Of a stretch of DNA of 64,000 nt, positions 35,452 to 43,811 are shown piece by piece. The number at the start of each line of letters is the position of its first letter. Position 1 is the first letter of the stretch. The position numbers were made by a program, and so were the translations under genes. This DNA comes from Brevundimonas sp. NIBR10. Its GTDB lineage: Bacteria; Pseudomonadota; Alphaproteobacteria; Caulobacterales; Caulobacteraceae. The DNA lies in contig NZ_CP115464.1 of assembly GCF_027912515.1 (NCBI RefSeq), forward strand, positions 1,364,001 through 1,428,000, read 5' to 3'. The notes beneath the pieces were generated by a model that was given only the letters and a program-made list of their open reading frames with translations, was not told the origin of the DNA and searched no databases.

Positions 35452-35667
35452 TCTGGCGATCCCCTCACGCAGGCCGGGCCATCATGGCGCCACGGCTGCG
35501 CTTGGCAATGAAAAGGTTAACGCGGTTCGGTGAAAGCTTTTACGCCGGGGGCGCGAGGATGCGTTCGTCCGCCACTTCCCGAATCGACCTTGGCTTCGCC
35601 ACGTCGTCCGGAGAGGACGTGATTCGGCAGACTCCCGCCGCGCAGCGTCGGGAGGTGGAAAAGGCCG

Positions 35668-35737
35668 GCGGAGCGTCCGGGCCTTCGCCCGGAATAGGGG
35701 TAGTGATTACCGTTTCGGCGAAAGACGAACGCTCCGC
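35668..35737. ncRNA. Candidate branched structured RNA (strand unknown)
   Basis: A perfect 9-bp outer stem GCGGAGCGT/ACGCTCCGC encloses three adjacent hairpins: CCGGGC-CTTC-GCCCGG (35677-35692), GGTA-GTGAT-TACC (35699-35711), and CGTTTC-GGC-GAA..ACG with a 2-base bulge (35711-35727). This is a four-way-junction-like fold. It does not match the conserved cores of tmRNA, RNase P, SRP RNA or the common riboswitches I know. Confidence 0.35.
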
Positions 35738-36112
35738 GTGCGTGGTTTTCGCAGGAGCTGTACGGCTCGATCGCTCGAACCAGCGGGGGTGTTAACCCCT
35801 TGCCGCTACCGCGCCCCCGGCGGGAAGGTGACGCCCTTGCGACGTCATCCCCTGAACGATCCGACTCTCTGCGCCGGACCCTTTGCACGGCCGGCGACAC
35901 CGCCCCCGATCCCCCGGGTGCCGCGCCCAGCCTCCCGAGGGACGCCGGCTTCGGAGCTCGCCAAGGCTGACCGGAGACGAGGCCTCGACCGCCCCGCTCC
36001 ACACACCCCCGCCGCAACAAGATCGCAAGGCCTTGCGCCCTTCCCCGCGACGGGACGAAGGGCAGTATAGCCGCGGCCGGTACCTAGGCGCGTTCGAGGA
36101 GGGTCAGAAATC

Positions 36113-36165
36113 TGCAATCCGTTGCGGGCCAAGGGATTGGAGGCTCGAAGTTCGCAACTTCGAGG
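36113..36165 (-). repeat. Dispersed hairpin element copy 2
   Basis: On the minus strand it reads a CGAAGTTGCGAACTTCG hairpin, then TCCAATCCCTTG and a diverged partner CAACGGATTG. The order and sequence match the element at about 4641-4684 downstream of legF. Confidence 0.5.
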
Positions 36166-36408
36166 CGTCGGGCAAGCCGAGATTCCTTCTTCTCCCGCGC
36201 AGCGGGGGTGGAGGAAGGCTCGCATGCGAGCCGACGACGGTCGCGTCCCTGAGCGCAGCGAAGGCAGCGACGATGGGGGGCATGTGAAGGGGGCGAAGAA
36301 AGAAGACTTCCCCCATCGGTCCTGGTCTCGCTTCGCTCGACGACGGACCGCTTTCCCCCGTGAAGTACGGGGGAAGAAGGGTAGGCCCCGCTTGATCGGC
36401 CGAGACCG

Positions 36409-36684
36409 TTACGCCGGCGGGGCGAGGACGGCACGGGCTTCGGCGCCGGTGCGGTTGGAGGCGTCGCGGACCTCGACTTCGACGACGACGGCGCCTGCGG
36501 GTTCATGGGCCCACAAATAGCGGCGCTCGACCTCGACGGTGCGGCCGGACGGGGCGAAGCCCTCGAAACTGTCGCCCCAGGGGGTGATCCGCACGATCTC
36601 GGGCCACAGCAGGGAACAGGCCGCGGCCAGTTCCTCCTCGGCCATGTCGGCGAGTTCGTCGGGGGTGGGGAGGGGTTTGGTCAT
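36409..36684 (-). CDS. Small acidic protein of unknown function
   Basis: A 91-residue protein whose ATG overlaps the stop of the isoaspartyl peptidase gene (ATGA), the main evidence that it is real. The N-terminus (LPTPDELADMAEEELAAAC) is helical and acidic; the rest is predicted beta (GRTVEVERRYLW). No family is recognised. It is likely co-transcribed with the peptidase. Confidence 0.65.
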   Translation of the reverse strand: MTKPLPTPDELADMAEEELAAACSLLWPEIVRITPWGDSFEGFAPSGRTVEVERRYLWAHEPAGAVVVEVEVRDASNRTGAEARAVLAPPA

Positions 36685-37940
36685 TGCGGCGTCTCGTCGG
36701 CGTAGATGGCGACCTCTGGCCGAGGCTCATCGGATGTGACGAGGCCGCGGTACATTCCGGACGTGCTCATCGCGAACGAGATCGTCCCATCGGATTGCAT
36801 AACGATGACGCCGCCTTTCCCGCCCAGCGCGTCGGCATCATCGATTTCGGCCTGCGCGGCCATCTGGCCGGACCGGGGAAAATGCCAACCAAGGCAAATG
36901 TCGCCAACGGCGACGTCTTCGCAACCGTCTCCCGCCGCTTCAATTCGCGCCCGCTCGTCTCGGGCCAGCGCAATCCGCGCACAGATATCCCGCGCCACCG
37001 TCGCCCGGATGAAATACTCGCCGTCGCCCGTCGCCGAGACCGCGCAGCCGTCGCCGTTGGAGGCGTAGGTGCCGGCACCGATGACGGGGACGTCGCCGAC
37101 GCGGCCCCAGCGCTTGCCGGTCGTGCCGCCGGTGGAGGTGCCGGCCGCGAGGTTGCCGTGGGTGTCGAGCGCCACTGCGCCGACCGTGCCGAACTTGCGC
37201 TCATTGAGCGGCGGGGCCGAGGCGTCGTTGTCGGCCATACCGCCGACAGGGGCAGGAGGGGCTCCGGCGGGGCGGTCGGGAATGGGCTGGCCGGCCTCGG
37301 TCAGGGCCTTGACCAGACCCTGCCAGCGCCGCTCGGAGAAGAAGAAGGCGGGGTCGACCTGTTCCAGGTTCTGCGACGCCGCGAAACTGTCGGCGCCGGG
37401 GCCGATCAGCATGACGTGGGGGCTGTGTTCCATCACCGCGCGCGCCGCCGCGATCGGGTGGCGGGTGGTGGTCAGGCCGGCGACGGCACCGGCGGTCAGG
37501 TCCGCACCGTTCATGACGGCCGCGTCGAGCTCGTTCCTGCCCGCTGCGGTGAAGACCGCACCCCGTCCGGCGTTGAACAGGGGATCGTCCTCCATGAGCT
37601 CGATCGCCGCCTGGATGGCGTCGAGCGCCGTGCCGCCGCGCTCCAGCACCGCACCGCCGGCCTCCAGCGCGCGGATCAGGGATGCGCGATAAGCGGCGTC
37701 CTGTTCGGGGCTGAGGCTGGCGCGCTCGATCACGCCGGCCCCGCCGTGGATGGCGAAGGACCAGCGGGGGACCTCCGATGCGGGCGGCTGGGGCACAGTC
37801 CGGGTCTGGGCCAGGGCGTGGGTCGGGCCGATCGTCAGGGTTGCCGCGAGGGCCAGGGCGGCGACGCGAGACAGGAACAGGGTCTGAAAGGTCTGAAATC
37901 CGGGAGTGGTCGCCAGTCGGGACTGGGGGGAGAGGGGCAT
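36681..37940 (-). CDS. Isoaspartyl peptidase / L-asparaginase, Ntn-hydrolase
   Basis: A 419-residue exported precursor (signal ending near THALAQ). FAIHGGAGVIER starts the alpha subunit and LDAIQAAIELMEDDPLFNAGRGAVFT follows. The autocleavage site with nucleophile Thr lies in FGTVGAVALD, followed by STGGTTGKRWGRVGD and GAGTYASNGDGCAVSATG. The enzyme hydrolyses beta-aspartyl dipeptides and/or asparagine, probably in the periplasm. It is coupled to the small downstream gene. Confidence 0.92.
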   Translation of the reverse strand: MPLSPQSRLATTPGFQTFQTLFLSRVAALALAATLTIGPTHALAQTRTVPQPPASEVPRWSFAIHGGAGVIERASLSPEQDAAYRASLIRALEAGGAVLERGGTALDAIQAAIELMEDDPLFNAGRGAVFTAAGRNELDAAVMNGADLTAGAVAGLTTTRHPIAAARAVMEHSPHVMLIGPGADSFAASQNLEQVDPAFFFSERRWQGLVKALTEAGQPIPDRPAGAPPAPVGGMADNDASAPPLNERKFGTVGAVALDTHGNLAAGTSTGGTTGKRWGRVGDVPVIGAGTYASNGDGCAVSATGDGEYFIRATVARDICARIALARDERARIEAAGDGCEDVAVGDICLGWHFPRSGQMAAQAEIDDADALGGKGGVIVMQSDGTISFAMSTSGMYRGLVTSDEPRPEVAIYADETPQ

Positions 37941-38127
37941 GACGACGGCGTCCAGGTTGATGCGCGACCCAGTCTAACACGGCCGGAAAGAGCGACGGGT
38001 CGAAAGGCGAAAAAAGTCGTGCGCAGTCCGTGCCGGCGACCGTGCCGACGGTGAAAGGTGAGCAAACCGTAACTCGACATCCGGAAGCGCGAACGCCAGA
38101 CCCTGTTGATTACAAGGGAGTTTTTCA

Positions 38128-38664
38128 GTGAACCATCGGCGGGTCCAACCTTCGTTCTACGGCGTCTTAGCCCTCGTCGCGGTGGCGACCTATCTGGTGC
38201 ATGAGGCGGCCCACTGGCTGGTCGGAGCGGCGCTCGGCTATCCGGTGTCCTATGGCGTGAACAGCGTGGTGCCCGGCGCGCCGATGACCGAGACCCATCA
38301 TATCCTGATGTCGGCGGCCGGACCGGCGGTGACGGTGCTGATCGCCCTGGCCGCCTTCGTCGTGGTGCTGCGGCGGCACAGCCTGACAGCCTATGCGGTG
38401 CTGTACTTCGCCCTCTTCATGCGGGTGGTGGCGGCGGGGGTCAGCCTGTTCAACCTGAACGACGAGGCAAGGATCAGCGACATGATGGGGTGGGGGACGT
38501 GGACCCTGCCGGCGCTGGTGATCCTGGTGCTGCTCGTGCCGACCGTGATCGCCAGCCGTACGCTGAGGCTGTCGTGGAAGGTGAACGCCCTGGCCTATGT
38601 CGTGTCGAGCGTGATCGCCGCCGCTATGGTGGGTCTGGATATGGTTCTGCGCGGCACGATCTGA
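38128..38664 (+). CDS. Small membrane protein with HEAAH motif (M50-like)
   Basis: A 178-residue protein starting at GTG, preceded by AGGGAG. It has about five hydrophobic segments; the first contains HEAAH at 25-29 and a second polar motif SAAGPAV lies at about 62-68. This arrangement recalls the HExxH and second-helix region of S2P/M50 intramembrane metalloproteases, although the classical third ligand motif (N-x-x-P-D-G) is not seen. It may be an inactive or divergent relative. No neighbour suggests a substrate. Confidence 0.65.
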   Translation: MNHRRVQPSFYGVLALVAVATYLVHEAAHWLVGAALGYPVSYGVNSVVPGAPMTETHHILMSAAGPAVTVLIALAAFVVVLRRHSLTAYAVLYFALFMRVVAAGVSLFNLNDEARISDMMGWGTWTLPALVILVLLVPTVIASRTLRLSWKVNALAYVVSSVIAAAMVGLDMVLRGTI

Positions 38665-38901
38665 CGGTCAGGCCGAGGAAGGACGGGCGTGGTGGCGGGC
38701 GCGCGGTCGGTGCTCCATGCCGTCTGTCGCGGCCGCTGACCGCTTCCAGTTCAAACGGCGAAACAAGTCCTGCGACGATGCAGCCCCCGGGGTTGCATCA
38801 AGCTTAGCCGTTGACTCGATGACCCGCGTTTGATCAGGTCCCGCCGTCCGCATCGAGGGGGATCGCGGTCGTCAATACGGTCAACAAGGGTGGAACCCAC
38901 A

Positions 38902-39447
38902 ATGAAGAAGACAAGATTGTTCGCGGCGGTGTCCGTGATCGCGCTGGCGTTCGGCACCAGTTCGATCGCTCAGGACGTCGCGTTTTCGCTGACGAATGAC
39001 GGCGATACGACGATGGTCGATCTGCGCCTCAGCGGATCGTCGGACCCGAGCTGGGGCGAAGACGTCCTGCCGGCGAACATCGAGCCGGGCGACACGCTCA
39101 ATGTGACGATCGATGAGCTCGACGAGTGCGAGTACGACCTCAAGGCCGTCTATGACGATGGCGACACCGAGGAGGTCTTCAACGTCGACCTGTGCGCCGC
39201 CGATGACCTGACCATCGAGGACGACGACGAGGACGAGGAAGAAGACGAGGACGAAGAAGACGAGGATGAGGACGAGGAAGAAGACGAGGACGAGGACGAG
39301 GAAGACGAAGAAGACGAAGAAGAAGACGAAGACGAAGACGAAGAAGACGACGAGGACGAGGACGAGGAATACGACGACGAGGAAGAGGACGAAGACGAGG
39401 AAGAGGAAGAGGAAGAGGAAGACGAAGACGAGGAAGACGAGGAGTAG
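38902..39447 (+). CDS. Secreted protein with long Asp/Glu-only tail
   Basis: I start at the ATG at 38902 (signal MKKTRLFAAVSVIALAFG, cleavage after IAQ), not at the upstream in-frame codon. After the signal comes a domain of about 85 residues with two cysteines (C-E-Y-D-L and D-L-C), resembling a small beta domain widespread in alphaproteobacterial exported proteins. From about residue 105 to the end (~76 residues) the chain is almost purely Asp/Glu, with a single Tyr. It could bind Ca2+ or cationic partners. A terminator follows. Function unknown. Confidence 0.8.
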   Translation: MKKTRLFAAVSVIALAFGTSSIAQDVAFSLTNDGDTTMVDLRLSGSSDPSWGEDVLPANIEPGDTLNVTIDELDECEYDLKAVYDDGDTEEVFNVDLCAADDLTIEDDDEDEEEDEDEEDEDEDEEEDEDEDEEDEEDEEEDEDEDEEDDEDEDEEYDDEEEDEDEEEEEEEEDEDEEDEE

Positions 39448-39471
39448 TCCGCTTCTCCGTTTTCGATCAGG

Positions 39472-39505
39472 CGGCGGCTCCCGGACGGGGGCCGCCGTTT
39501 TCGTT
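39472..39505 (+). terminator. Intrinsic terminator after the acidic-tail gene
   Basis: CGGCGGC (39472-39478) pairs with GCCGCCG (39491-39497), followed by TTTTCGTTT. Confidence 0.82.
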
Positions 39506-39570
39506 TGAAGTTTCCGGGCCGGGGAACGGAGTTGTGCGTCGATCATTAAGAAATCGAAGGGGTTTCCGTC

Positions 39571-39882
39571 ATGATCGCATTCGTTCTCGCCGCCGCTCTG
39601 CTCATCGATCCCACGCCCAAGAAGGACGTGTCGTTCAAGACGCCGCAAGCCACGGTCGAGCGGACGCAGGATGCCGAGACCGGCCCGACCCTGACGGCCG
39701 TGGCGGTGACGCTGGAATGCACGGCGCGAGCCACGGGCCGTGTGACCGGATGCCGGGTACTGGGCGAGACCCATCCGGGGCTGGGCTTCGGCGAGGCGGC
39801 GCTGGCCCTGATGCGGGACGCCGAGGTGGCTCCCGGCCCGCGCGAGGTCCAGTTCGCGCGCACCATCCAGTTCATGCCGTAA
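39571..39882 (+). CDS. Small TonB C-terminal-domain-like protein
   Basis: A 103-residue protein; the N-terminus (MIAFVLAAALLI) may be a signal or anchor. Residues about 45-103 resemble the TonB/TolA C-terminal domain: VTLECTARATGRVTGCRVL, then ALALMRDAEVAPG and a final VQFARTIQF. It lacks the usual Pro-rich spacer and would be a minimal periplasmic TonB-like module. No TonB receptor or ExbBD is nearby. Confidence 0.68.
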   Translation: MIAFVLAAALLIDPTPKKDVSFKTPQATVERTQDAETGPTLTAVAVTLECTARATGRVTGCRVLGETHPGLGFGEAALALMRDAEVAPGPREVQFARTIQFMP

Positions 39883-39886
39883 AGGC

Positions 39887-40081
39887 CTACTGCGGCGGTC
39901 GCCGGTGATGCGACCATTTCCAGACGCGGTAGATGACGATCGGCAGGAAGCCGCAGACGATGCCGGCGATCAGCACCGTCCAGAAGCTTCCGTCCAGCCA
40001 CACCCGCCCGGCCAGGGCCCCGGCCACGGCGGCGAGGACCGGGCCGAGGTAGGGCAGCCAGGACGGCGGCTTGAGCTTCAT
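39887..40081 (-). CDS. Small two-helix membrane protein downstream of hpd
   Basis: A 64-residue product with two hydrophobic segments and a basic C-terminus (RVWKWSHHRRPPQ). Its ATG is two bases after the hpd stop, which supports it as the second gene of that unit. No function is recognised. Confidence 0.6.
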   Translation of the reverse strand: MKLKPPSWLPYLGPVLAAVAGALAGRVWLDGSFWTVLIAGIVCGFLPIVIYRVWKWSHHRRPPQ

Positions 40082-40083
40082 GG

Positions 40084-41169
40084 TCAGGCGTCAACCACAA
40101 TCACGCCGCGACGGATTTGATCGAGCTCAATTGAGTCGAACAGGGCCTGGAAATTGCCGTTGCCAAAGCCTTCGTTGCCCTTGCGCTGAATGATCTCGAA
40201 GAAGATCGGGCCGAAGGTGTCGGTGGTGAAGATCTGCAGCAGCAGGCCCTCTTCGTCGGACCCGTCGATCAGGATGCGGTTCTTGCGCATCCGCTCCAGG
40301 TCATGGCCGTGGTTGGGCAGGCGTTTGTCGATCAACTCGAAATAGGTCTCGATGGTGTCCTGGAACTCGACGCCGCGCGCACGCATCTTTTCGACGGTCT
40401 CGAAGATGTCGTCGGTGGCCAGGGCGATGTGCTGGATGCCCTCGCCGTTGTAGCGTTTCAGGAACTCCTCGATCTGGGAGGTGTCGTCCTGGCTTTCGTT
40501 CAGCGGGATGCGGATGGCGCGGTCCGGCGCGATCATGGCCTGGGAGAACAGGCCCGTCGCCTTGCCCTTGATGTCGAAATATTTCTGCTCCTCGAAGGCG
40601 AAGACGTCGCCGTAGAAGCCGGACCAGGTGCGCATCTGGCCGCGTCTGACGTTGTGGGTCAGGTGGTCGAGCAGGTGCAGGCCGACGTTGTTCCGGCGCT
40701 CGTCCTCCTCCCAGCCCTCGATCTCGTCCCAGCCGTCGTACAGCGACCCGGTCTCGCCATAGGCGTCGATCAGATAGAGCAAGCTGCCGCCGATGCCGCG
40801 CAGGACATAGGCGCCCTCACCGAGCGCGCCGCCGCCGTGACCGTCGGCCGGATGGGCGCCGCGCGCGACGGCGCTGTCATAGGCGGCCTTGGCGTCGGCG
40901 ACGCGGAAGGCCATGCCGTTGGCCGAGGGACCGTGATCTTTCGCGAACTCGCCGGCGTGACCGGTCGGGGTGCGGTGGACCAGGAAAGAGATGTCGCCCT
41001 GTTTCAGGCGAACGACATTGGTCGTCGGATTCACATGGGTCTGGACGAAGCCCATGGTTTCGAGCCGGGCGATCATGGCTTGCGGGTCGGGGCCGGTGAA
41101 CTCGACGAATTCGAAACCGTCCACGCCGAGGGGGTTCTCGGCGGCGGCAATAGTGGCGTCTGGCGTCAT
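40084..41169 (-). CDS. hpd: 4-hydroxyphenylpyruvate dioxygenase
   Basis: A 361-residue enzyme made of two VOC-type halves. Iron ligands are visible as His in NNVGLHLLDHLTHNV, His in EGIQHIALATDD and Glu in GPIFFEIIQR near the C-terminus. It converts 4-hydroxyphenylpyruvate to homogentisate in tyrosine breakdown. No hmgA or maiA is adjacent; an FAH-family gene is about 5.5 kb away. Length is normal for bacterial HPPD. Confidence 0.96.
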   Translation of the reverse strand: MTPDATIAAAENPLGVDGFEFVEFTGPDPQAMIARLETMGFVQTHVNPTTNVVRLKQGDISFLVHRTPTGHAGEFAKDHGPSANGMAFRVADAKAAYDSAVARGAHPADGHGGGALGEGAYVLRGIGGSLLYLIDAYGETGSLYDGWDEIEGWEEDERRNNVGLHLLDHLTHNVRRGQMRTWSGFYGDVFAFEEQKYFDIKGKATGLFSQAMIAPDRAIRIPLNESQDDTSQIEEFLKRYNGEGIQHIALATDDIFETVEKMRARGVEFQDTIETYFELIDKRLPNHGHDLERMRKNRILIDGSDEEGLLLQIFTTDTFGPIFFEIIQRKGNEGFGNGNFQALFDSIELDQIRRGVIVVDA

Positions 41170-41332
41170 TGGGGGCGCTTTCCACGAAGGGGGGGTGCGG
41201 GCGGGTCGCCTGCGGTTGGGGGGAACCTAAGGGTTCGAAGGGGAGACGCCAAGCTGGGCTGACTGCGACGCGGCGGCGAATGGACCGTTAAGGGCTGGGA
41301 AGGTAGGGCAGGGTTCGATCAGGGAATGGCCG

Positions 41333-41914
41333 ATGCTGCGCAAACTGTACGACTGGGTCTTCGAGCAGGCGCGCAAGCCCTATGCGGAAAAGGCGCTGGC
41401 CGTCGTCTCGTTCGCCGAGAGCTCGTTCTTCCCCATCCCGCCGGACGTGATGCTGGCTCCCATGGTGCTGTCGCGGCCGGACCGGGCCTATCGGTATGCG
41501 GCGGTCTGTACGGCGGCGTCGGTCCTGGGGGGGCTGCTGGGCTATGCGATCGGGTTCTTCCTCGAGCCGGTCGGGATGTGGCTGCTAACCGTCATGGGCA
41601 AGGCCGACACCTTCGAGGCGTCCAAGGCCCTGTTCCAGCAACACGGCGCCTGGGTGATCCTGATCAAGGGGCTGACCCCCATACCGTTCAAGCTGATCAC
41701 CATCGCCGCCGGCATCTTCAGCTTCAGCCTGCCGCTGTTCATCGCCCTGTGCGTCATCACGCGGGGCGCGCGGTTCTTCCTGGTGGCTTTCGTGCTCAAG
41801 ACCTGGGGGCCCGTCATGCTCGAGATGGTCGAGAAGCGGCTGGCCCTGTTCACCGTCATCGGGATCGCGGTGCTGGTTGCCGCCTTCGCAGCGGTCAAGC
41901 TTATCCCGCATTGA
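41333..41914 (+). CDS. DedA-family membrane protein (YqaA-like)
   Basis: A 193-residue SNARE-associated/DedA protein with four to five membrane segments. FAESSFFPIPPDVMLAPMV near the N-terminus and KGLTPIPFKLITIAAG in the middle are the paired re-entrant motifs of DedA proteins, now linked to lipid-carrier or phospholipid flipping. It is followed by dsbB (53-base gap) and coq7 on the same strand, probably one transcript. Confidence 0.9.
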   Translation: MLRKLYDWVFEQARKPYAEKALAVVSFAESSFFPIPPDVMLAPMVLSRPDRAYRYAAVCTAASVLGGLLGYAIGFFLEPVGMWLLTVMGKADTFEASKALFQQHGAWVILIKGLTPIPFKLITIAAGIFSFSLPLFIALCVITRGARFFLVAFVLKTWGPVMLEMVEKRLALFTVIGIAVLVAAFAAVKLIPH

Positions 41915-41966
41915 GGCCCGCGCCGCGCATTGGCGGATGCGGCGGCGTACAGTAGGACTGTCGGTG

Positions 41967-42500
41967 ATGATCGGGATCTATCGACTTCTGACGCGGTGGT
42001 GGACCGCCTTTGCCCTGGCCATTTCGCTGGCCATGCTGGGGGCCGCTCATGCGTCGGAGCGGTTCCTGGGCCTGTCGCCGTGCAACCTGTGCCTCAAGCA
42101 GCGCGAGGTCTTCTGGGGCGCTGTGACGATTTCGCTGATCGCCACCCTGTGGGCCGTCATCACCCGGGCGTCGCGCGGGACGCCCCGGATCGCGGCCTTC
42201 CTGTTGTTCGCCGTGTTCGCGACGGGGGCGATCACCGCCGGCTTCCATTCCGGCGGCGAGATGAAGTGGTGGAGCCTGCCGGCGACCTGCATGGCGGCCA
42301 AGGACGTCGATCTGGAGGGGCTGACCGCCCTGGCGTTCGGCGGCGGTGAGACCCCGCGCGTGGTCATGTGCGACGCCGTGACGTGGCGCTTCCTGGGGTT
42401 GAGCATGGCAAGCTGGAATTTCCTGATTTCGTCCGGCCTGGCCATCTTCAGCCTGCTGGCCGCCAAACGTCCCAAGGATGCGCGTGCCCCCAAGCCCTGA
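41967..42500 (+). CDS. dsbB: Disulfide bond formation protein B
   Basis: I start at the ATG at 41967 (a GTG precedes it directly); this gives 177 residues with four membrane helices. The first Cys pair lies in SPCNLCLKQRE after helix 1, and a second Cys pair (ATCMAA and VVMCDAVTWRFLG) lies in the second periplasmic loop. It reoxidises DsbA and passes electrons to quinone. coq7, involved in quinone synthesis, overlaps its 3' end by 23 bases. Confidence 0.9.
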   Translation: MIGIYRLLTRWWTAFALAISLAMLGAAHASERFLGLSPCNLCLKQREVFWGAVTISLIATLWAVITRASRGTPRIAAFLLFAVFATGAITAGFHSGGEMKWWSLPATCMAAKDVDLEGLTALAFGGGETPRVVMCDAVTWRFLGLSMASWNFLISSGLAIFSLLAAKRPKDARAPKP

Positions 42501-43065
42501 GACCGATGCCCGCCGTATTCCTTTGCCCCGGCCCGGGCGAGGATCGATGCGCGCGCGGACGGCCGAGATCCTGAGGGTCGATCACGCCGGGGAATATGGC
42601 GCGGTGCAAATCTATCGCGCCCAGGCGGCGGTTTTCCGCGCGGGCGGTCGGACCGAGCTGGCGACCGACATGGAGCGGATGCAGGGCCAGGAGGCGGTGC
42701 ATCTGGCGCGGTTCGAGACCCTGTTGAACGACGAACGGGTGCGGCCGACGGCGCTGTTGCCGGCCTGGCGGCTGGCGGCCCAGGCTCTGGGCGTCGGGAC
42801 GGCCCTGATGGGCGAAAAGGCGGCTCACGCCTGCACCGAGGCGGTCGAAAGCGTCATCGCCGAACACTATGCCGACCAGATCGCCGAGGTCGAAGGTCGC
42901 GACCCGGCGCTGGCCGCCGAACTGACCGCCTTTCGAGACGAGGAGGTCGAACATCATGACCATGCCGTCGAACAGGGCGCGCGCGAGGCACCGGGATACC
43001 GGCTGCTCAGCGCCGTGATCCGCACGGGGTGCCGGGCGGCGATCCGGATCAGCGAACGCGTGTAA
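42478..43065 (+). CDS. coq7: Demethoxyubiquinone hydroxylase
   Basis: A 195-residue di-iron protein. LRVDHAGEYGAVQIYRAQ, the E-x2-H pairs in MQGQEAVHLARFE and EEVEHHDHAVEQGA, and EHYADQIAEVE match COQ7. It hydroxylates demethoxyubiquinone at C6, the penultimate step of ubiquinone synthesis, at the membrane surface. The start may instead be the ATG at 42547 (GAGG upstream), as the first 23 residues are Pro/Arg-rich and unconserved. It overlaps the end of dsbB. Confidence 0.93.
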   Translation: MRVPPSPETDARRIPLPRPGRGSMRARTAEILRVDHAGEYGAVQIYRAQAAVFRAGGRTELATDMERMQGQEAVHLARFETLLNDERVRPTALLPAWRLAAQALGVGTALMGEKAAHACTEAVESVIAEHYADQIAEVEGRDPALAAELTAFRDEEVEHHDHAVEQGAREAPGYRLLSAVIRTGCRAAIRISERV

Positions 43066-43159
43066 CCATCGTTCACTGAGCGCCCGCAATATTTTTGTTG
43101 CAGTTGCGAACGTCTGAGGCATCATGAGGTCTTTCCAACCTTCGCTGGAGTGATCTCCG

Positions 43160-43417
43160 ATGATGTTTGCCCTTATCGCCCTGGTCGCGACGCTTCAGGC
43201 CAAGGGGCCGGACGTGCAGCCGGTCTCAGCCCCGGCCCCGGTGTCCCAGCCTGCCCCAGCGCCTGCACCCGTCGTCGTCGAAGATCCCGTGGCCGAGCCC
43301 GAGTTCGTCGAGGAGGCTCCGCTGCCGACGCGCCAGGTCTGCCGCTATGTCGAGGTTTCCGGGTCGCGGTTCCCCGTTCGGCGCTGCCGGACGGTGACCA
43401 TATATCCCGAGGACTGA
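43160..43417 (+). CDS. Small exported protein, paralogue A (RQxCR...RFPVRRCR)
   Basis: An 85-residue product with a short hydrophobic N-terminus, an Ala/Pro/Val-rich linker (about 20-50), and a compact C-terminal motif with two cysteines: RQVCRYVEVSGSRFPVRRCR. GGAG precedes the ATG. The next gene encodes the same motif, so the pair arose by duplication. Function unknown; the motif could form a disulfide-bonded hairpin in the periplasm. Confidence 0.72.
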   Translation: MMFALIALVATLQAKGPDVQPVSAPAPVSQPAPAPAPVVVEDPVAEPEFVEEAPLPTRQVCRYVEVSGSRFPVRRCRTVTIYPED

Positions 43418-43499
43418 TCCGTTCAGCCCCGCCACGCCTGCAGCCTGCGGTGTGGCGGGGATGCCTGTCCCCTGATCCTGTCTGTGCCGGAGTCGTTGC

Positions 43500-43808
43500 G
43501 TGCTTCTGACCGCCCTTGCCCTCATCGTCGGCCTGTCCGGCCAGCAGACCCCGCCCGCCGGATCGGCGGACGCGCGCGAAACGACCGTCCCCGCCGAGGT
43601 GCCGGTCCAGGTCGCGCCGGTTCCTGTCGATGCGACCCCGCCCGAGGAACCGGTCCGCCAGCGGCAGATATGTCGGAACATCCAGGTAACGGGGACCCGT
43701 TTCCCGGTACGCAGCTGCCGCAACGCCGTCCAGACCGATGCCGAGCGGCGGGAGGCGGCCGAGATGCTGCGCCGGATGCAGGGCGCGCGGACGCCGCCGG
43801 CGGGCTGA
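43500..43808 (+). CDS. Small exported protein, paralogue B
   Basis: A 102-residue product starting at GTG with GGAG seven bases upstream. It has a hydrophobic start (LLTALALIVGLSG), a Pro/Val/Glu linker, the motif RQICRNIQVTGTRFPVRSCR, and an added helical tail (ERREAAEMLRRMQG). It lies 82 bases after paralogue A. Confidence 0.72.
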   Translation: MLLTALALIVGLSGQQTPPAGSADARETTVPAEVPVQVAPVPVDATPPEEPVRQRQICRNIQVTGTRFPVRSCRNAVQTDAERREAAEMLRRMQGARTPPAG

Positions 43809-43811
43809 TCC

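Larger units (their letters stand above)
35452..36408. other. 957-bp interval with no convincing protein gene
   Basis: Open frames here (for example minus 35517-36020 and plus 35738-36070) are rich in Arg, Gly and Pro and show no domain, good start or alternating codon bias. Instead the sequence has many GC-rich inverted repeats: CACGTC/GACGTG and CTCCCG/CGGGAG (35595-35660), a branched structure at 35668-35737, GGGGTGTTAACCCC near 35790, the dispersed element at 36113, and further hairpins near 36190 and 36355. It looks noncoding and structured. Confidence 0.7.

Noticed and set aside
35517..36020. 167-residue minus-strand frame in the gene-poor interval
   Set aside because: Arg/Gly/Pro-rich, no family resemblance, no ribosome binding site; the DNA is dominated by inverted repeats.
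35452..36100. tmRNA or RNase P RNA
   Set aside because: No tag-like reading frame, no TTCGAATCC/CCA end, and no AGGAAAGTCCGGGC core in either strand.
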